This document shows positions 8,747-16,374 of a stretch of 21,366 nt of DNA, one piece after another. The notes beneath the pieces are model-generated. The model ran no database searches and was not told the origin of the DNA. It saw only the letters and a list, made by a program, of their open reading frames with translations. The translations under genes were made by a program, and so were the position numbers. Position 1 is the stretch's first letter. Each line of letters opens with the position of its first letter. The stretch covers positions 1 to 21,366 of the forward strand of contig CALBPU010000063.1 in the NCBI GenBank assembly GCA_937899395.1, given 5' to 3'. The DNA comes from an uncultured Fretibacterium sp. (GTDB lineage: Bacteria; Synergistota; Synergistia; Synergistales; Aminobacteriaceae).

Positions 8747-8780
8747 AAAAAAATTCCCTCTTCCATATTCAGAAGAGAGA
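8747..8780 (-). terminator. Rho-independent terminator after glyS
   Basis: On the minus strand the stem TCTCTCTT/AAGAGGGA (8780-8773 with 8762-8755, one G-U pair) is followed by ATTTTTTTATG. It ends the long leftward operon ilvA to glyS. Confidence 0.82.
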
Positions 8781-8809
8781 AATAAAATGCAATTCAATAA
8801 CAATATCTT

Positions 8810-10885
8810 CTATGATAGTGAGCTTAAATCTCCGACTTCACGGAAAAGTTTATTGCATTGTGAAAGCAAAGCCAGTCTGTTCTCTCTGACTTTCTCATCT
8901 TTATCCATAACCATAACGTCATCAAAAAATTTCGATACTACAGGCGACAATTCTGCAAGTATCTTCGCAAGACCTTCCCAATCGTAAACTTCAAGGGAAT
9001 TTTTAACAGGTTCTTCAAGTCTTGTTACTTCATTAAACAAATTCTTTTCGGCCTCAACAGTCATTAATGTTTCATCGGGTTTAACATCAAGGTCTTTAGG
9101 AGAATTTTTCTGCAAAATATTTCTCACTCTTACGGCAGAACTTGTTAAATCAGTGAACCATGAATTATTTTTCGCAATATTAAAAGTCTCAATCAATTTC
9201 AAAGCCTGATAAGGTACATTACCCGCAACAGAAATTCCGAGAGCAGCTAAAGAATGTTCAAAGCCACGTTCTTTTAACTGACCTAATAATCTTTGGTTCA
9301 TAAATTCAAGAATTTTTGTTTTTGTTTCATCATTGACTTCGTTAATTTCGCAGGATTTTGAAACAGCTTCGGCCATGTCGAAATTATATTTTCGGGCAAA
9401 TAAAATTTCGTTGATACATCTTGCGGCACGTCTCAAAGCGTAAGGGTCTTGAGAACCTGTAGGCTCTAATCCGACCTTATGACATGCAACGATAATATGA
9501 ACTCTTTCAGCAAGTCCTAACACTGCTCCAACATCATCAGTAGGAGTTTTATCGGTAGCTGTTTGAGGGAGATATTGTTCGTAAAGAGCTAATGAAACTC
9601 TTGGGTCTTCGCCTGCGCTCTTGGCATACTCACGCCCCATTACTCCCTGCAAATCCGTAAACTCAAACACCATGCTTGTAACTAAATCAGCCTTTGAAAG
9701 ATAAGCTGCTCTGTCAACAAGTGAAGCAATATCGTTCATGTTATATTTTTCGCAGAACCACAGAGCTAATTTTCGAGTGAGCATAACTTTCTCGTAAACG
9801 CTTCCTAATTTTTCCTGATATGTTACGGATTTCAAGCGCTCAACATACGAAGCAAGAGGGATTTTCCTGTCCTCTTCCCAAAAAAACGCAGCGTCTTCAA
9901 GTCTTGCTCTTAAAACTCTCTCATTGCCTTCACGAATGACTTTCATATCCGGCACCATGTTGTTGCTAACACCTACGAAATAATTCGCTAATTTTCCGCC
10001 TTTATCCCTGTTTCTGACGGCTAAATATTTTTGGTTCTTTTTCATTGAAGTAGTGAGGACTTCTTCGGGAATTTCCAAATATTTTTTGTCAAATGAACCT
10101 ACAAAAGGCACAGGATATTCAACAAGATATAAATTTTCCTCTAAAATTTTCGGATCCATTTCAACTTCTAAATTGCCCTCAAAATCTTTTTGTAAATTTG
10201 CGATTGAGGTTTTCATTTTTTGAAGACGTTTTTCTTGATCCAAAATTACGTTATTATCATAGAGGACATCAAGAAATTCTGAAGCATTAGTGATTTCGAT
10301 TGCCTTTTTACCCATAAATCTGTGTCCGCTCGTCTTACGTCCTGAAACAACGTTGCCGTATTTGAACGGGATAATCGTTTCGTCAGCTAACGCCAATATC
10401 CAACGAATAGGTCTCGCAAAACGTACACCTTCATGTTCCCAATACATGCTCTTAGGGAATGTTAAACTCGAAATTAAACCCGTCATAATTTCAGGCAAAA
10501 CATCAACAGTATTTTTTCTCTCCTGCCTGATTTCAGCGGCGATATATTTGACACCGTTTACATCAATTTCTTTGAGGTCATTAACATCAATGCCCTTACC
10601 TTTAGCAAAACCTATAGCGGCTCTTGTAGGTACACCGTTTTGGTCATAAGAATTTTTTACGGGAGGGCCTTTGAGCATCTCAACAAGTTCGGATTGATTA
10701 TCGCTTACGTTACTAATTATTAATACAAGCCTGCGCGGTGTTGCATAAGTTTTGGCATCTCTAAATTCTATTCTGTTGGTCTTGAATAATTCTTCAGCGT
10801 TTTTCTTTAAGGTCGCTAAAGCGTCTGGAATGAAACGTGAAGGAATTTCCTCAGTGCCTATTTCAAGCAAAATATTTTTAATCAT
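8810..10885 (-). CDS. glyS: Glycyl-tRNA synthetase beta subunit
   Basis: A 691-residue beta subunit of the bacterial alpha2beta2 GlyRS, which supplies tRNA recognition to the enzyme charging tRNA-Gly. The N-terminus LLEIGTEEIPSRFIPDAL is the family signature, followed by ATPRRLVL, LKGPPVKNSYDQNG, EFTDLQGVMGREYA and the HD-like DPYALRRAARCINEI. The C-terminal anticodon-binding-like region ends near LCNKLFREV-type sequence (LSQCNKLFREVGDLS). Length is normal. It starts five bases after glyQ, with its GAGGAGT ribosome site inside the glyQ end. Antisense open frames in this gene, including one of 119 codons at 10290-10649, are shadows. Confidence 0.97.
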   Translation of the reverse strand: MIKNILLEIGTEEIPSRFIPDALATLKKNAEELFKTNRIEFRDAKTYATPRRLVLIISNVSDNQSELVEMLKGPPVKNSYDQNGVPTRAAIGFAKGKGIDVNDLKEIDVNGVKYIAAEIRQERKNTVDVLPEIMTGLISSLTFPKSMYWEHEGVRFARPIRWILALADETIIPFKYGNVVSGRKTSGHRFMGKKAIEITNASEFLDVLYDNNVILDQEKRLQKMKTSIANLQKDFEGNLEVEMDPKILEENLYLVEYPVPFVGSFDKKYLEIPEEVLTTSMKKNQKYLAVRNRDKGGKLANYFVGVSNNMVPDMKVIREGNERVLRARLEDAAFFWEEDRKIPLASYVERLKSVTYQEKLGSVYEKVMLTRKLALWFCEKYNMNDIASLVDRAAYLSKADLVTSMVFEFTDLQGVMGREYAKSAGEDPRVSLALYEQYLPQTATDKTPTDDVGAVLGLAERVHIIVACHKVGLEPTGSQDPYALRRAARCINEILFARKYNFDMAEAVSKSCEINEVNDETKTKILEFMNQRLLGQLKERGFEHSLAALGISVAGNVPYQALKLIETFNIAKNNSWFTDLTSSAVRVRNILQKNSPKDLDVKPDETLMTVEAEKNLFNEVTRLEEPVKNSLEVYDWEGLAKILAELSPVVSKFFDDVMVMDKDEKVRENRLALLSQCNKLFREVGDLSSLS

Positions 10886-10890
10886 GGCCG

Positions 10891-11793
10891 TTACTCCTCA
10901 AAATATGTTCCTGTAGAATTTTCAAATTTATCCATTAAGGGGAAGCCCATTTCTTCACGTTGTTTACGATAGGCTGCGGCACATCGGCAAGCTAAAGCCC
11001 TTACACGTGAAATATAACCAGTACGTTCGGTAACGCTGATTGCATTTCGAGCGTCAAGTAAGTTGAATGTATGTGAGCTTTTTAAGACGTAATCATAAGC
11101 AGGCAATACAAATCCCTTATCTAAAATTCTTCCTGCTTCAGCTTCGTACATTTGGAAAAGTTGAAATAACATGTCCGTATCGGCTATTTCAAAATTATAA
11201 TGAGAGTGTTCAATTTCGCCCTGTAAATGAACATCGCCGTATTTAATTTTCCCTGACCATTCTAAATCGTAAACGCTATTAACTTTTTGAACATACATAG
11301 CTATTCGTTCTATTCCGTAAGTTAATTCAGCCGGGACATTTTCCATATCAATACCGCCAAGCTGTTGGAAATATGTAAATTGAGTTATCTCCATTCCGTC
11401 AAGCCATACTTCCCAGCCAAGTCCCCATGCTCCTGTTGAAGGGTTTTCCCAATCGTCCTCGACAAATCTAATATCGTGTTCATTAGGATCTATTCCGAGA
11501 CTTGCAAGGCTCTCGATGTAAAGTTCCTGAATATTCGCAGGAGCAGGTTTAATTATGACTTGATACTGATAATAATGTTGAAGCCTGTTAGGGTTTTTGC
11601 CGTAACGTCCGTCAGAAGGTCTTCGAGACGGTTCGACATAAGCAACTCTCCAAGGCTCAGGGCCTAAAACACGTAAAGCCGTTGCAGGATTCATAGTTCC
11701 CGCACCGACTTCAATATCATAAGGCTGCTGAACTACACAGCCTTGACGACTCCAAAAATTTTCGAGCCTGAAATAAATTTCTTGAAAGTTCAA
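10891..11793 (-). CDS. glyQ: Glycyl-tRNA synthetase alpha subunit
   Basis: A 300-residue class II catalytic alpha subunit of GlyRS. Visible signatures are FWSRQGCVVQQPYDIEVGAG, PEPWRVAYVEPSRRPSDGRYG (motif 2 region), NRLQHYYQYQVIIKP, WEVWLDGMEITQFTYFQQ and GIERIAMY (motif 3 region). The start codon is TTG (MNFQEIYFRLE), nine bases after AAAGGAG. No T-box leader is possible here because only 15 bases separate it from the upstream gene, so regulation would act at the operon promoter. Confidence 0.97.
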   Translation of the reverse strand: MNFQEIYFRLENFWSRQGCVVQQPYDIEVGAGTMNPATALRVLGPEPWRVAYVEPSRRPSDGRYGKNPNRLQHYYQYQVIIKPAPANIQELYIESLASLGIDPNEHDIRFVEDDWENPSTGAWGLGWEVWLDGMEITQFTYFQQLGGIDMENVPAELTYGIERIAMYVQKVNSVYDLEWSGKIKYGDVHLQGEIEHSHYNFEIADTDMLFQLFQMYEAEAGRILDKGFVLPAYDYVLKSSHTFNLLDARNAISVTERTGYISRVRALACRCAAAYRKQREEMGFPLMDKFENSTGTYFEE

Positions 11794-11808
11794 ATTTTAT
11801 TTTCTCCT

Positions 11809-12153
11809 TTAGTAAAAAATTTTCTGTGCAACGAACAATGCCACACTTACAGCAACTCCAAACAGGACTAAATACCAAAATTTCATTTGGATTGCGTCAA
11901 CTTTTGCGTTAAGGGCTTTCATATCTCCCTTCATATCATTAACATCGCCCCTTATATTGCTAATATCGGAACGAACTTCAGAACGAAAATTCGCAAAATC
12001 TGTTCTTATATCACTGACAACAGATTTCATCTCGGCTAAATTTTTCTCCATCATAGCTTGAATTGCCAGAGTACGTTCATCAAGAATTTTCTCATGATAA
12101 TTCATTCGGGTTTCAAATTCATTTCTCGTTACAAAATCTGATGTATCACTCAT
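11809..12153 (-). CDS. Coiled-coil protein with C-terminal membrane anchor
   Basis: A 114-residue protein with no enzyme motif. Residues 1-88 are charged and helical. From about 46 they show a roughly heptad pattern with I/F/V/M recurring (SDIRTDF, ANFRSEV, RSDISNI, RGDVNDM, KGDMKAL, NAKVDAI). Residues about 92-110 (WYLVLFGVAVSVALFVAQ) form a single membrane helix at the very end. The shape resembles XhlA-like or other tail-anchored coiled-coil proteins, but I cannot assign a family. It has a strong AAGGAGG site and sits 18 bases after the M23 peptidase and 15 bases before glyQ. Its close link to the peptidase makes a cell-envelope role plausible, as inference only. Confidence 0.8.
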   Translation of the reverse strand: MSDTSDFVTRNEFETRMNYHEKILDERTLAIQAMMEKNLAEMKSVVSDIRTDFANFRSEVRSDISNIRGDVNDMKGDMKALNAKVDAIQMKFWYLVLFGVAVSVALFVAQKIFY

Positions 12154-12171
12154 TTCAACAACCTCCTTAGC

Positions 12172-13479
12172 TTATTTTTTCGAGGCTAACTGCGAGTTCC
12201 CCGAAAGATAAGGAATAGGATTTACTTTAGCGTTATTCACTCTGACTTCAAAATGCAAATGATTTGCCGTTGAACGTCCCGTGCTTCCGACATAGCCGAC
12301 AATTTGACCCTGCATTATCCTTTGTCCTTGTCTAACTGCGACGCTTGAGCAATGAGCGTAAAAACTTTGCAAACCGTTTCCGTGATCAAGCAAAACGAAA
12401 TTACCGTAACCTCTGAAACCCATTGTCGAATTATCTCCTGTACGGGCAACTACTCCGCTTGTTGCAGCTCTTATAGGAGTTCCTGCAGGCATAGGAATAT
12501 CAATTCCCTCATGTTTACGTTTACCTCTCCAACCGAAATATGATGAAACTTTACCGTCAACAGGCCACATCATTCTTCCGCCTAAACTTCCGTAATTAGC
12601 AATTATAAATGAATTATCCTTTCGAGGTCTTGCGGTCAAATTATAATGAGGCAAATAATTCGGCATTGTTCCGAAAGTGTGATCTAAATCAGCCATTGAT
12701 GGTCTCTTAGGTACAGCGTTATCAGGCAATCTCACCACTTCAACTTTATCGCCCGAAATTACAAGACGCATTGGCCCGTGAGATGAATCTCCGTTAGGTG
12801 AAAGAATAATTATCGGATCCATTAAACCGGGTACATCAGCTTTAGTTGTTTTCGATTTTGCCGTTAAAATTTTGTCGGGCTTTGCTGAACTTGCAATAAC
12901 ATTCGCAGGATTTGAAACCTTTTTAGGCTGCTGAATAATTTTTTGAGGTTGAGGTTCAACAACTTTTTTAGGTTCAACCTGAGCAACTTGAACTTTAGGC
13001 TCTGTTTTTTGTTCGGGAACTTTTGTTTTTGTCATTGAGTCTAATAACGCCTGTAAATCTTCGGTCTTAATTTCAGGTTCAACTTTTGTTTCAGTTTTAG
13101 GTGCTGAAGCTACTGGAGCAGGCTCGGTTTTCTTTGCAGGTTCTTCAATTTTTGCGGCACGTTTTGCAGCAGCGGCGCTTGTAACAGGGACTAAGGCTGT
13201 TGCATTCCAAGCACCTTTGTGTTGCCATATCGAAAGCATATCCACCTGATTTGCAGGAAGATATATAAAATCGCCGGCTTTCAAAGTTTCCTTATCAACT
13301 CCATTAGCCCACAAAACATCTTCAGCCTTAACATCATGAAGGACGCAATATTGTTCAAGGTCAGCCAATCCAAGAGCAACATCTTCGGTAAAAGTTAATT
13401 TGTTCCATTTATCAGCATAACTGACACCTGTTAAAGCCATCGTTAAAACCATCGTTAAAATAAAAATTCTTCTGTTCAA
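12172..13479 (-). CDS. Secreted M23 peptidoglycan endopeptidase with LysM-like domain
   Basis: A 435-residue exported protein. Residues 1-22 are a signal peptide ending VSYA. Residues about 30-80 look like a LysM wall-binding domain (YCVLHDVKAEDVLWANGV, then LKAGDFIYLPA). A long Pro/Lys/Glu/Val linker follows to about 215. The lysostaphin-type M23 domain runs from about 305, with zinc ligands H323 and D327 (HEGIDIP), H376 (SFYAH) and H407/H409 (HLHFEV). The full ligand set suggests an active endopeptidase rather than an EnvC/NlpD-like activator, which usually lacks ligands. It starts at TTG after AAGGAGTG. The organisation suggests a periplasmic or wall enzyme acting in growth or division. 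Confidence 0.92.
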   Translation of the reverse strand: MNRRIFILTMVLTMALTGVSYADKWNKLTFTEDVALGLADLEQYCVLHDVKAEDVLWANGVDKETLKAGDFIYLPANQVDMLSIWQHKGAWNATALVPVTSAAAAKRAAKIEEPAKKTEPAPVASAPKTETKVEPEIKTEDLQALLDSMTKTKVPEQKTEPKVQVAQVEPKKVVEPQPQKIIQQPKKVSNPANVIASSAKPDKILTAKSKTTKADVPGLMDPIIILSPNGDSSHGPMRLVISGDKVEVVRLPDNAVPKRPSMADLDHTFGTMPNYLPHYNLTARPRKDNSFIIANYGSLGGRMMWPVDGKVSSYFGWRGKRKHEGIDIPMPAGTPIRAATSGVVARTGDNSTMGFRGYGNFVLLDHGNGLQSFYAHCSSVAVRQGQRIMQGQIVGYVGSTGRSTANHLHFEVRVNNAKVNPIPYLSGNSQLASKK

Positions 13480-13497
13480 ATTAATTCACTCCTTTTA

Positions 13498-14703
13498 TTA
13501 AACTCTTTCGGTTACAATTCTAAATCCTGCTTTACAAAGTTCCTGTTTAATCGCTTCAATTTGTTCAGCGTCCCTTGTTTCTAGAGCAAGTTTTAAGAAA
13601 CAGGAATTTATTGCCATGTTAGTATCTCCGTGATCATAATAAACCGATACAACATTCGCTCCGCAGCCAGCTATGATTTCAGAGACCTGTTGAAGCTGTC
13701 CGGGTTTGTCTACAAGTTCAATCGTCAAATTGACATTGCGGCCTGTCATCATTAAGCCTCTCGTAATTACACGGGACAAAATATTTACGTCAATATTTCC
13801 TCCTGAAACAACGCAAACAGTTTTTTTGCCCTCAATAGGGAGCTTATGAAACATTGCCGCCGCAACAGGTACAGCTCCAGCACCTTCAGCAATTAATTTC
13901 TGTTTCTCAATCAGAGCCAAAATCGCCGCAGCTATTTCATCTTCAGAGACGCAAACAATATCATCAACATACTTTGAGATTATCTCAAAAGTATTTTCGC
14001 CCGGATTTTTAACGGCTATACCGTCCGCAAATGTTGAGACGCTCGACAAAACTTTTCTCTCGTGAGCTTTGAATGACTCAAACATCGATGGGGCGCCCGC
14101 TGCTTGAACTCCGTAAACTTTAACACTCGGTTTCAATGATTTAACCGCAAATGAAACTCCCGAAATTAATCCTCCTCCGCCAATCGGAACTATAACGGCC
14201 TCAACATCTTCAAGCTGATCCAAAATTTCAAGCCCTATAGTTGCCTGACCTGCTATAACAAAATCATCATCATAAGGGTGAATAAACGTTGCTCCAGTTT
14301 CCTCAACAAGCTGAACAGCTCTGTCGTGAGCATCATCATAAGCCCCTTTAACAAGTTCAATATTAGCTCCAAGCCTCCGAGTGCTTTCAACTTTCATGAC
14401 AGGTGCGCTGTCAGGCATACAAATTGTCGATGTAATTCCTTTACGAGTTGCAGCCATCGCGACACCTTGAGCATGATTTCCGGCTGAACAAGCTACGATA
14501 CCCTTAGCTTTTTCCTCATCGGAGAGCTGAGAAATTTTATAATATGCCCCTCGTAATTTGAAGCTGCCTGTTACCTGTAAGTTTTCGGTTTTAAGATATA
14601 GGCTGTAATTTTCGCTTAAATTCGGCGAAGCTATTAAATCTGTTTTTCTCGCGCACTCCTTCAAAACGTAAGCAGCATGATAAACTTTATCTAACGTAAG
14701 CAT
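13498..14703 (-). CDS. ilvA: Threonine ammonia-lyase (dehydratase) with ACT domain
   Basis: A 401-residue fold-type II PLP enzyme that deaminates threonine to 2-oxobutyrate, feeding isoleucine synthesis or fermentation. The PLP lysine is K49 in SFKLRGAYYK. The phosphate-binding loop is PIGGGGLISG (about 171-180), and SGGNID is also present. The C-terminal 75 or so residues form one ACT domain (NLTIELVDKPGQLQQVSEII). This single short ACT domain matches the TdcB/IlvA 'short' form of about 400 residues; the 500-residue biosynthetic form has a longer regulatory part, so a catabolic role (tdcB) is equally possible. Its GGAGAG ribosome site lies 12-13 bases before the ATG and falls inside the 142-base repeat. 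It is first in the leftward operon. Confidence 0.93.
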   Translation of the reverse strand: MLTLDKVYHAAYVLKECARKTDLIASPNLSENYSLYLKTENLQVTGSFKLRGAYYKISQLSDEEKAKGIVACSAGNHAQGVAMAATRKGITSTICMPDSAPVMKVESTRRLGANIELVKGAYDDAHDRAVQLVEETGATFIHPYDDDFVIAGQATIGLEILDQLEDVEAVIVPIGGGGLISGVSFAVKSLKPSVKVYGVQAAGAPSMFESFKAHERKVLSSVSTFADGIAVKNPGENTFEIISKYVDDIVCVSEDEIAAAILALIEKQKLIAEGAGAVPVAAAMFHKLPIEGKKTVCVVSGGNIDVNILSRVITRGLMMTGRNVNLTIELVDKPGQLQQVSEIIAGCGANVVSVYYDHGDTNMAINSCFLKLALETRDAEQIEAIKQELCKAGFRIVTERV

Positions 14704-14707
14704 CTTT

Positions 14708-14849
14708 TTTCAATCACTCTCCATAAAAATAATTACATAGTATACAGCAAAATTTATGATTTTTTTATAGTCAGGCAAAAATTTTTTCTCATAATATAAA
14801 ATTGAATGCATAAAAATTTTATGACGGGAGTAAAAATTTCAAATGAAAG
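14708..14849. repeat. 142-bp direct repeat, left copy (target duplication of the restriction module)
   Basis: Identical to 16365-16506 at 138 of 142 positions by direct reading, at a fixed offset of 1,657 bases. Mismatches are at 14807, 14825, 14826 and 14829. It begins four bases before the ilvA start (containing the ilvA ribosome site and upstream region) and ends seven bases into the methyltransferase gene (ATGAAAG). It is therefore the divergent ilvA/flavoprotein intergenic region, now joined to a foreign gene on its right. Confidence 0.97.
14809..14823. promoter_or_regulatory. Perfect 7+1+7 palindrome before the methyltransferase gene
   Basis: CATAAAA-A-TTTTATG, seven bases after a TATAAAAT -10-like box (14795-14802) and just before the ribosome site. 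Its position would let a bound repressor block transcription start. No -35 consensus is visible. Operator function is inference. Confidence 0.35.
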
Positions 14850-15832
14850 ACTGGAAATCTTATGCAGGATACTTTACAGATTACGGTAGTTGTGTGTGCG
14901 GAAATTCTCTTCAGCTTCTTGATGAAATCGATGATGAAAGTATTGACCTTGTCTTTACAAGCCCGCCGTTCGCTTTGCAGCGTAAAAAGGAATATGGAAA
15001 CGAAAATCAAAACGAATATATAAAATGGCTATGTGAGTTTGGCAAAAAAATATTCAGGGTATTAAAATCTTCGGGAAGTTTTGTAATTGATATTGGAGGG
15101 GCATATGAAAAAGGCAGCCCATCATACAGTTTGTACCAATTTAAGGTTCTGATTACATTGTGTGAGGAAATAGGTTTTATATTGGCTCAACCGTTTTATT
15201 GGCATAACCCTTGCGCTCTTCCTGCTCCTATCGAATGGGTAAACAAAAAAAAATTACGTGCAAAAAATTCCGTAAATACATTATGGTGGTTATGTAAAAC
15301 CCCCGAATGCAAAGCCGATATAACACAAGTCCTTACTCCTTATTCCTCACGAATGGAAAAGCTCTTGAATAATCCGGGAAATTTTGTTAAAGGTGAAGGG
15401 ACTGAAAGACCTTCAGGACATATACTAGGTCAAGCATCGTGGACTAAAAATAACGGAGGTTCAATTCCGTCAAACCTGTTACAAATTTCCAATACTGAAA
15501 GCAACAGTCAATATTTACGTTATTGCAGAGCCATAGGAATTAAAGGACACCCTGCACGATTTCCATCAGAGCTTCCGAAATTCTTTATCAAATTTTTAAC
15601 AACTGAGAATGATATTATTCTTGATATATTTGCAGGTAGTAATACTACAGGTTACATTGCTGAAAAACTTGGCAGAAGATGGTTAAGTTTTGAAATTATC
15701 AAAGAATATACGGCTGGTTCGGTATTAAGATTTGCAGATTCAAAAGAAACGGCTGAAAATTATTATGAAGCCATTTTAAGGGGAGAATATGTGAAAATTT
15801 CAGAACGTCAGCTTATGATGTTTACAGGTTAA
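14843..15832 (+). CDS. PvuII-type DNA (cytosine-N4) methyltransferase
   Basis: A 329-residue beta-class methyltransferase: catalytic motif SPPF (40-43) comes first and the AdoMet motif DIFAGSNTTG (261-270) near the C-terminus. It shares long blocks with M.PvuII as I remember it, including SPPFALQRKKEYGN, IEWVNK, RPSGH, NGGSIPSNLLQISN, HPARFP and GSNTTG. The expected product is N4-methylcytosine in CAGCTG, protecting DNA from the neighbouring nuclease. M.PvuII has 13 more residues before its SPPF motif; here the N-terminus is shorter and begins at an ATG that lies in the direct repeat, so the first seven bases are shared with the flavoprotein gene at 16500. The ribosome site is GGGAG, 12 bases upstream. 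The stop overlaps the nuclease stop by four bases (TTAA). Confidence 0.95.
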   Translation: MKDWKSYAGYFTDYGSCVCGNSLQLLDEIDDESIDLVFTSPPFALQRKKEYGNENQNEYIKWLCEFGKKIFRVLKSSGSFVIDIGGAYEKGSPSYSLYQFKVLITLCEEIGFILAQPFYWHNPCALPAPIEWVNKKKLRAKNSVNTLWWLCKTPECKADITQVLTPYSSRMEKLLNNPGNFVKGEGTERPSGHILGQASWTKNNGGSIPSNLLQISNTESNSQYLRYCRAIGIKGHPARFPSELPKFFIKFLTTENDIILDIFAGSNTTGYIAEKLGRRWLSFEIIKEYTAGSVLRFADSKETAENYYEAILRGEYVKISERQLMMFTG

Positions 15833-16374
15833 ATAGAATCAGGGTCAATCGGGTTATTTTCATCAATAGGATAAACTTTAATCCCATGCTCCTGTACAAA
15901 ACGAAGAGGTATTTTAGGATTGTTCAAATGAGATATAGTGTCAAGTTTTTTCTCCCAACCCTGATAAAAAGGTTCAAGAATTTCAGGTGGCATGATATAA
16001 ATTTCCTCAAGGGAAATTCCGTGATATATTGCAAAAGTCCACGAAACTTTGCGATATTTTGCTATAATTTCTTTTGTCAAATGATGATTTGTCGAAAATC
16101 CTGATGCAGTTGTATCAAGATTTATAGATTTCATTTCCCATTCTCTGCCAGAAGCTGACACACAATCATTCCCTTCTCTTCCAGGCAATAATTTCATGTT
16201 CAAATATACGAGCTGCTGAAGAATTTTTGCTCCGTTATCTTGAAAAATATCATTTATTCCGAAATCTTTTGCAAATTCGGTAAGATCATGAAGATTTATC
16301 CATGATTTTTCAAGCTTTGCAATTATTTTTTTATGCTCATTGCCATAAAATTGCCGAAAAGAAATTTCAATCAC
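15829..16374 (-). CDS. PvuII-type type II restriction endonuclease
   Basis: A 181-residue homolog of R.PvuII (157 residues), expected to cut CAGCTG as a homodimer. Matching blocks are GINDIFQDNG, LLPGREGND, KSIN, FST, HH, IIAKYR, FAIY and NNPKIP. Catalytic D70, E80 and K82 match PvuII D58, E68 and K70 with identical spacing. D46 matches minor-groove D34, and H97/H98 match H84/H85, while PvuII H83 is Asn here. The N-terminus is 12 residues longer and the C-terminus about 12 longer. The only standard in-frame start is GTG at 16374, inside the captured ilvA leader and directly against its GGAGA, which is too close for normal ribosome spacing; an ATT three codons on is better spaced. Weak translation is likely. 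No controller gene accompanies it. Confidence 0.93.
   Translation of the reverse strand: MIEISFRQFYGNEHKKIIAKLEKSWINLHDLTEFAKDFGINDIFQDNGAKILQQLVYLNMKLLPGREGNDCVSASGREWEMKSINLDTTASGFSTNHHLTKEIIAKYRKVSWTFAIYHGISLEEIYIMPPEILEPFYQGWEKKLDTISHLNNPKIPLRFVQEHGIKVYPIDENNPIDPDSI

Noticed and set aside
10290..10649. 119-codon open frame antisense to glyS
   Set aside because: It lies fully inside a well-conserved gene, its translation has no recognisable features, and it has no ribosome site. It is a shadow frame.
11794..11808. T-box or glycine riboswitch upstream of glyQ
   Set aside because: Only 15 bases separate glyQ from the upstream gene, too short for any leader. The 14704-14842 region before the operon also shows no T-box motifs.
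14850..16364. Search for a controller (C) gene, integrase or transposase inside the cassette
   Set aside because: The two genes fill the unique segment completely and overlap at their stops. No small helix-turn-helix frame or recombinase is present.
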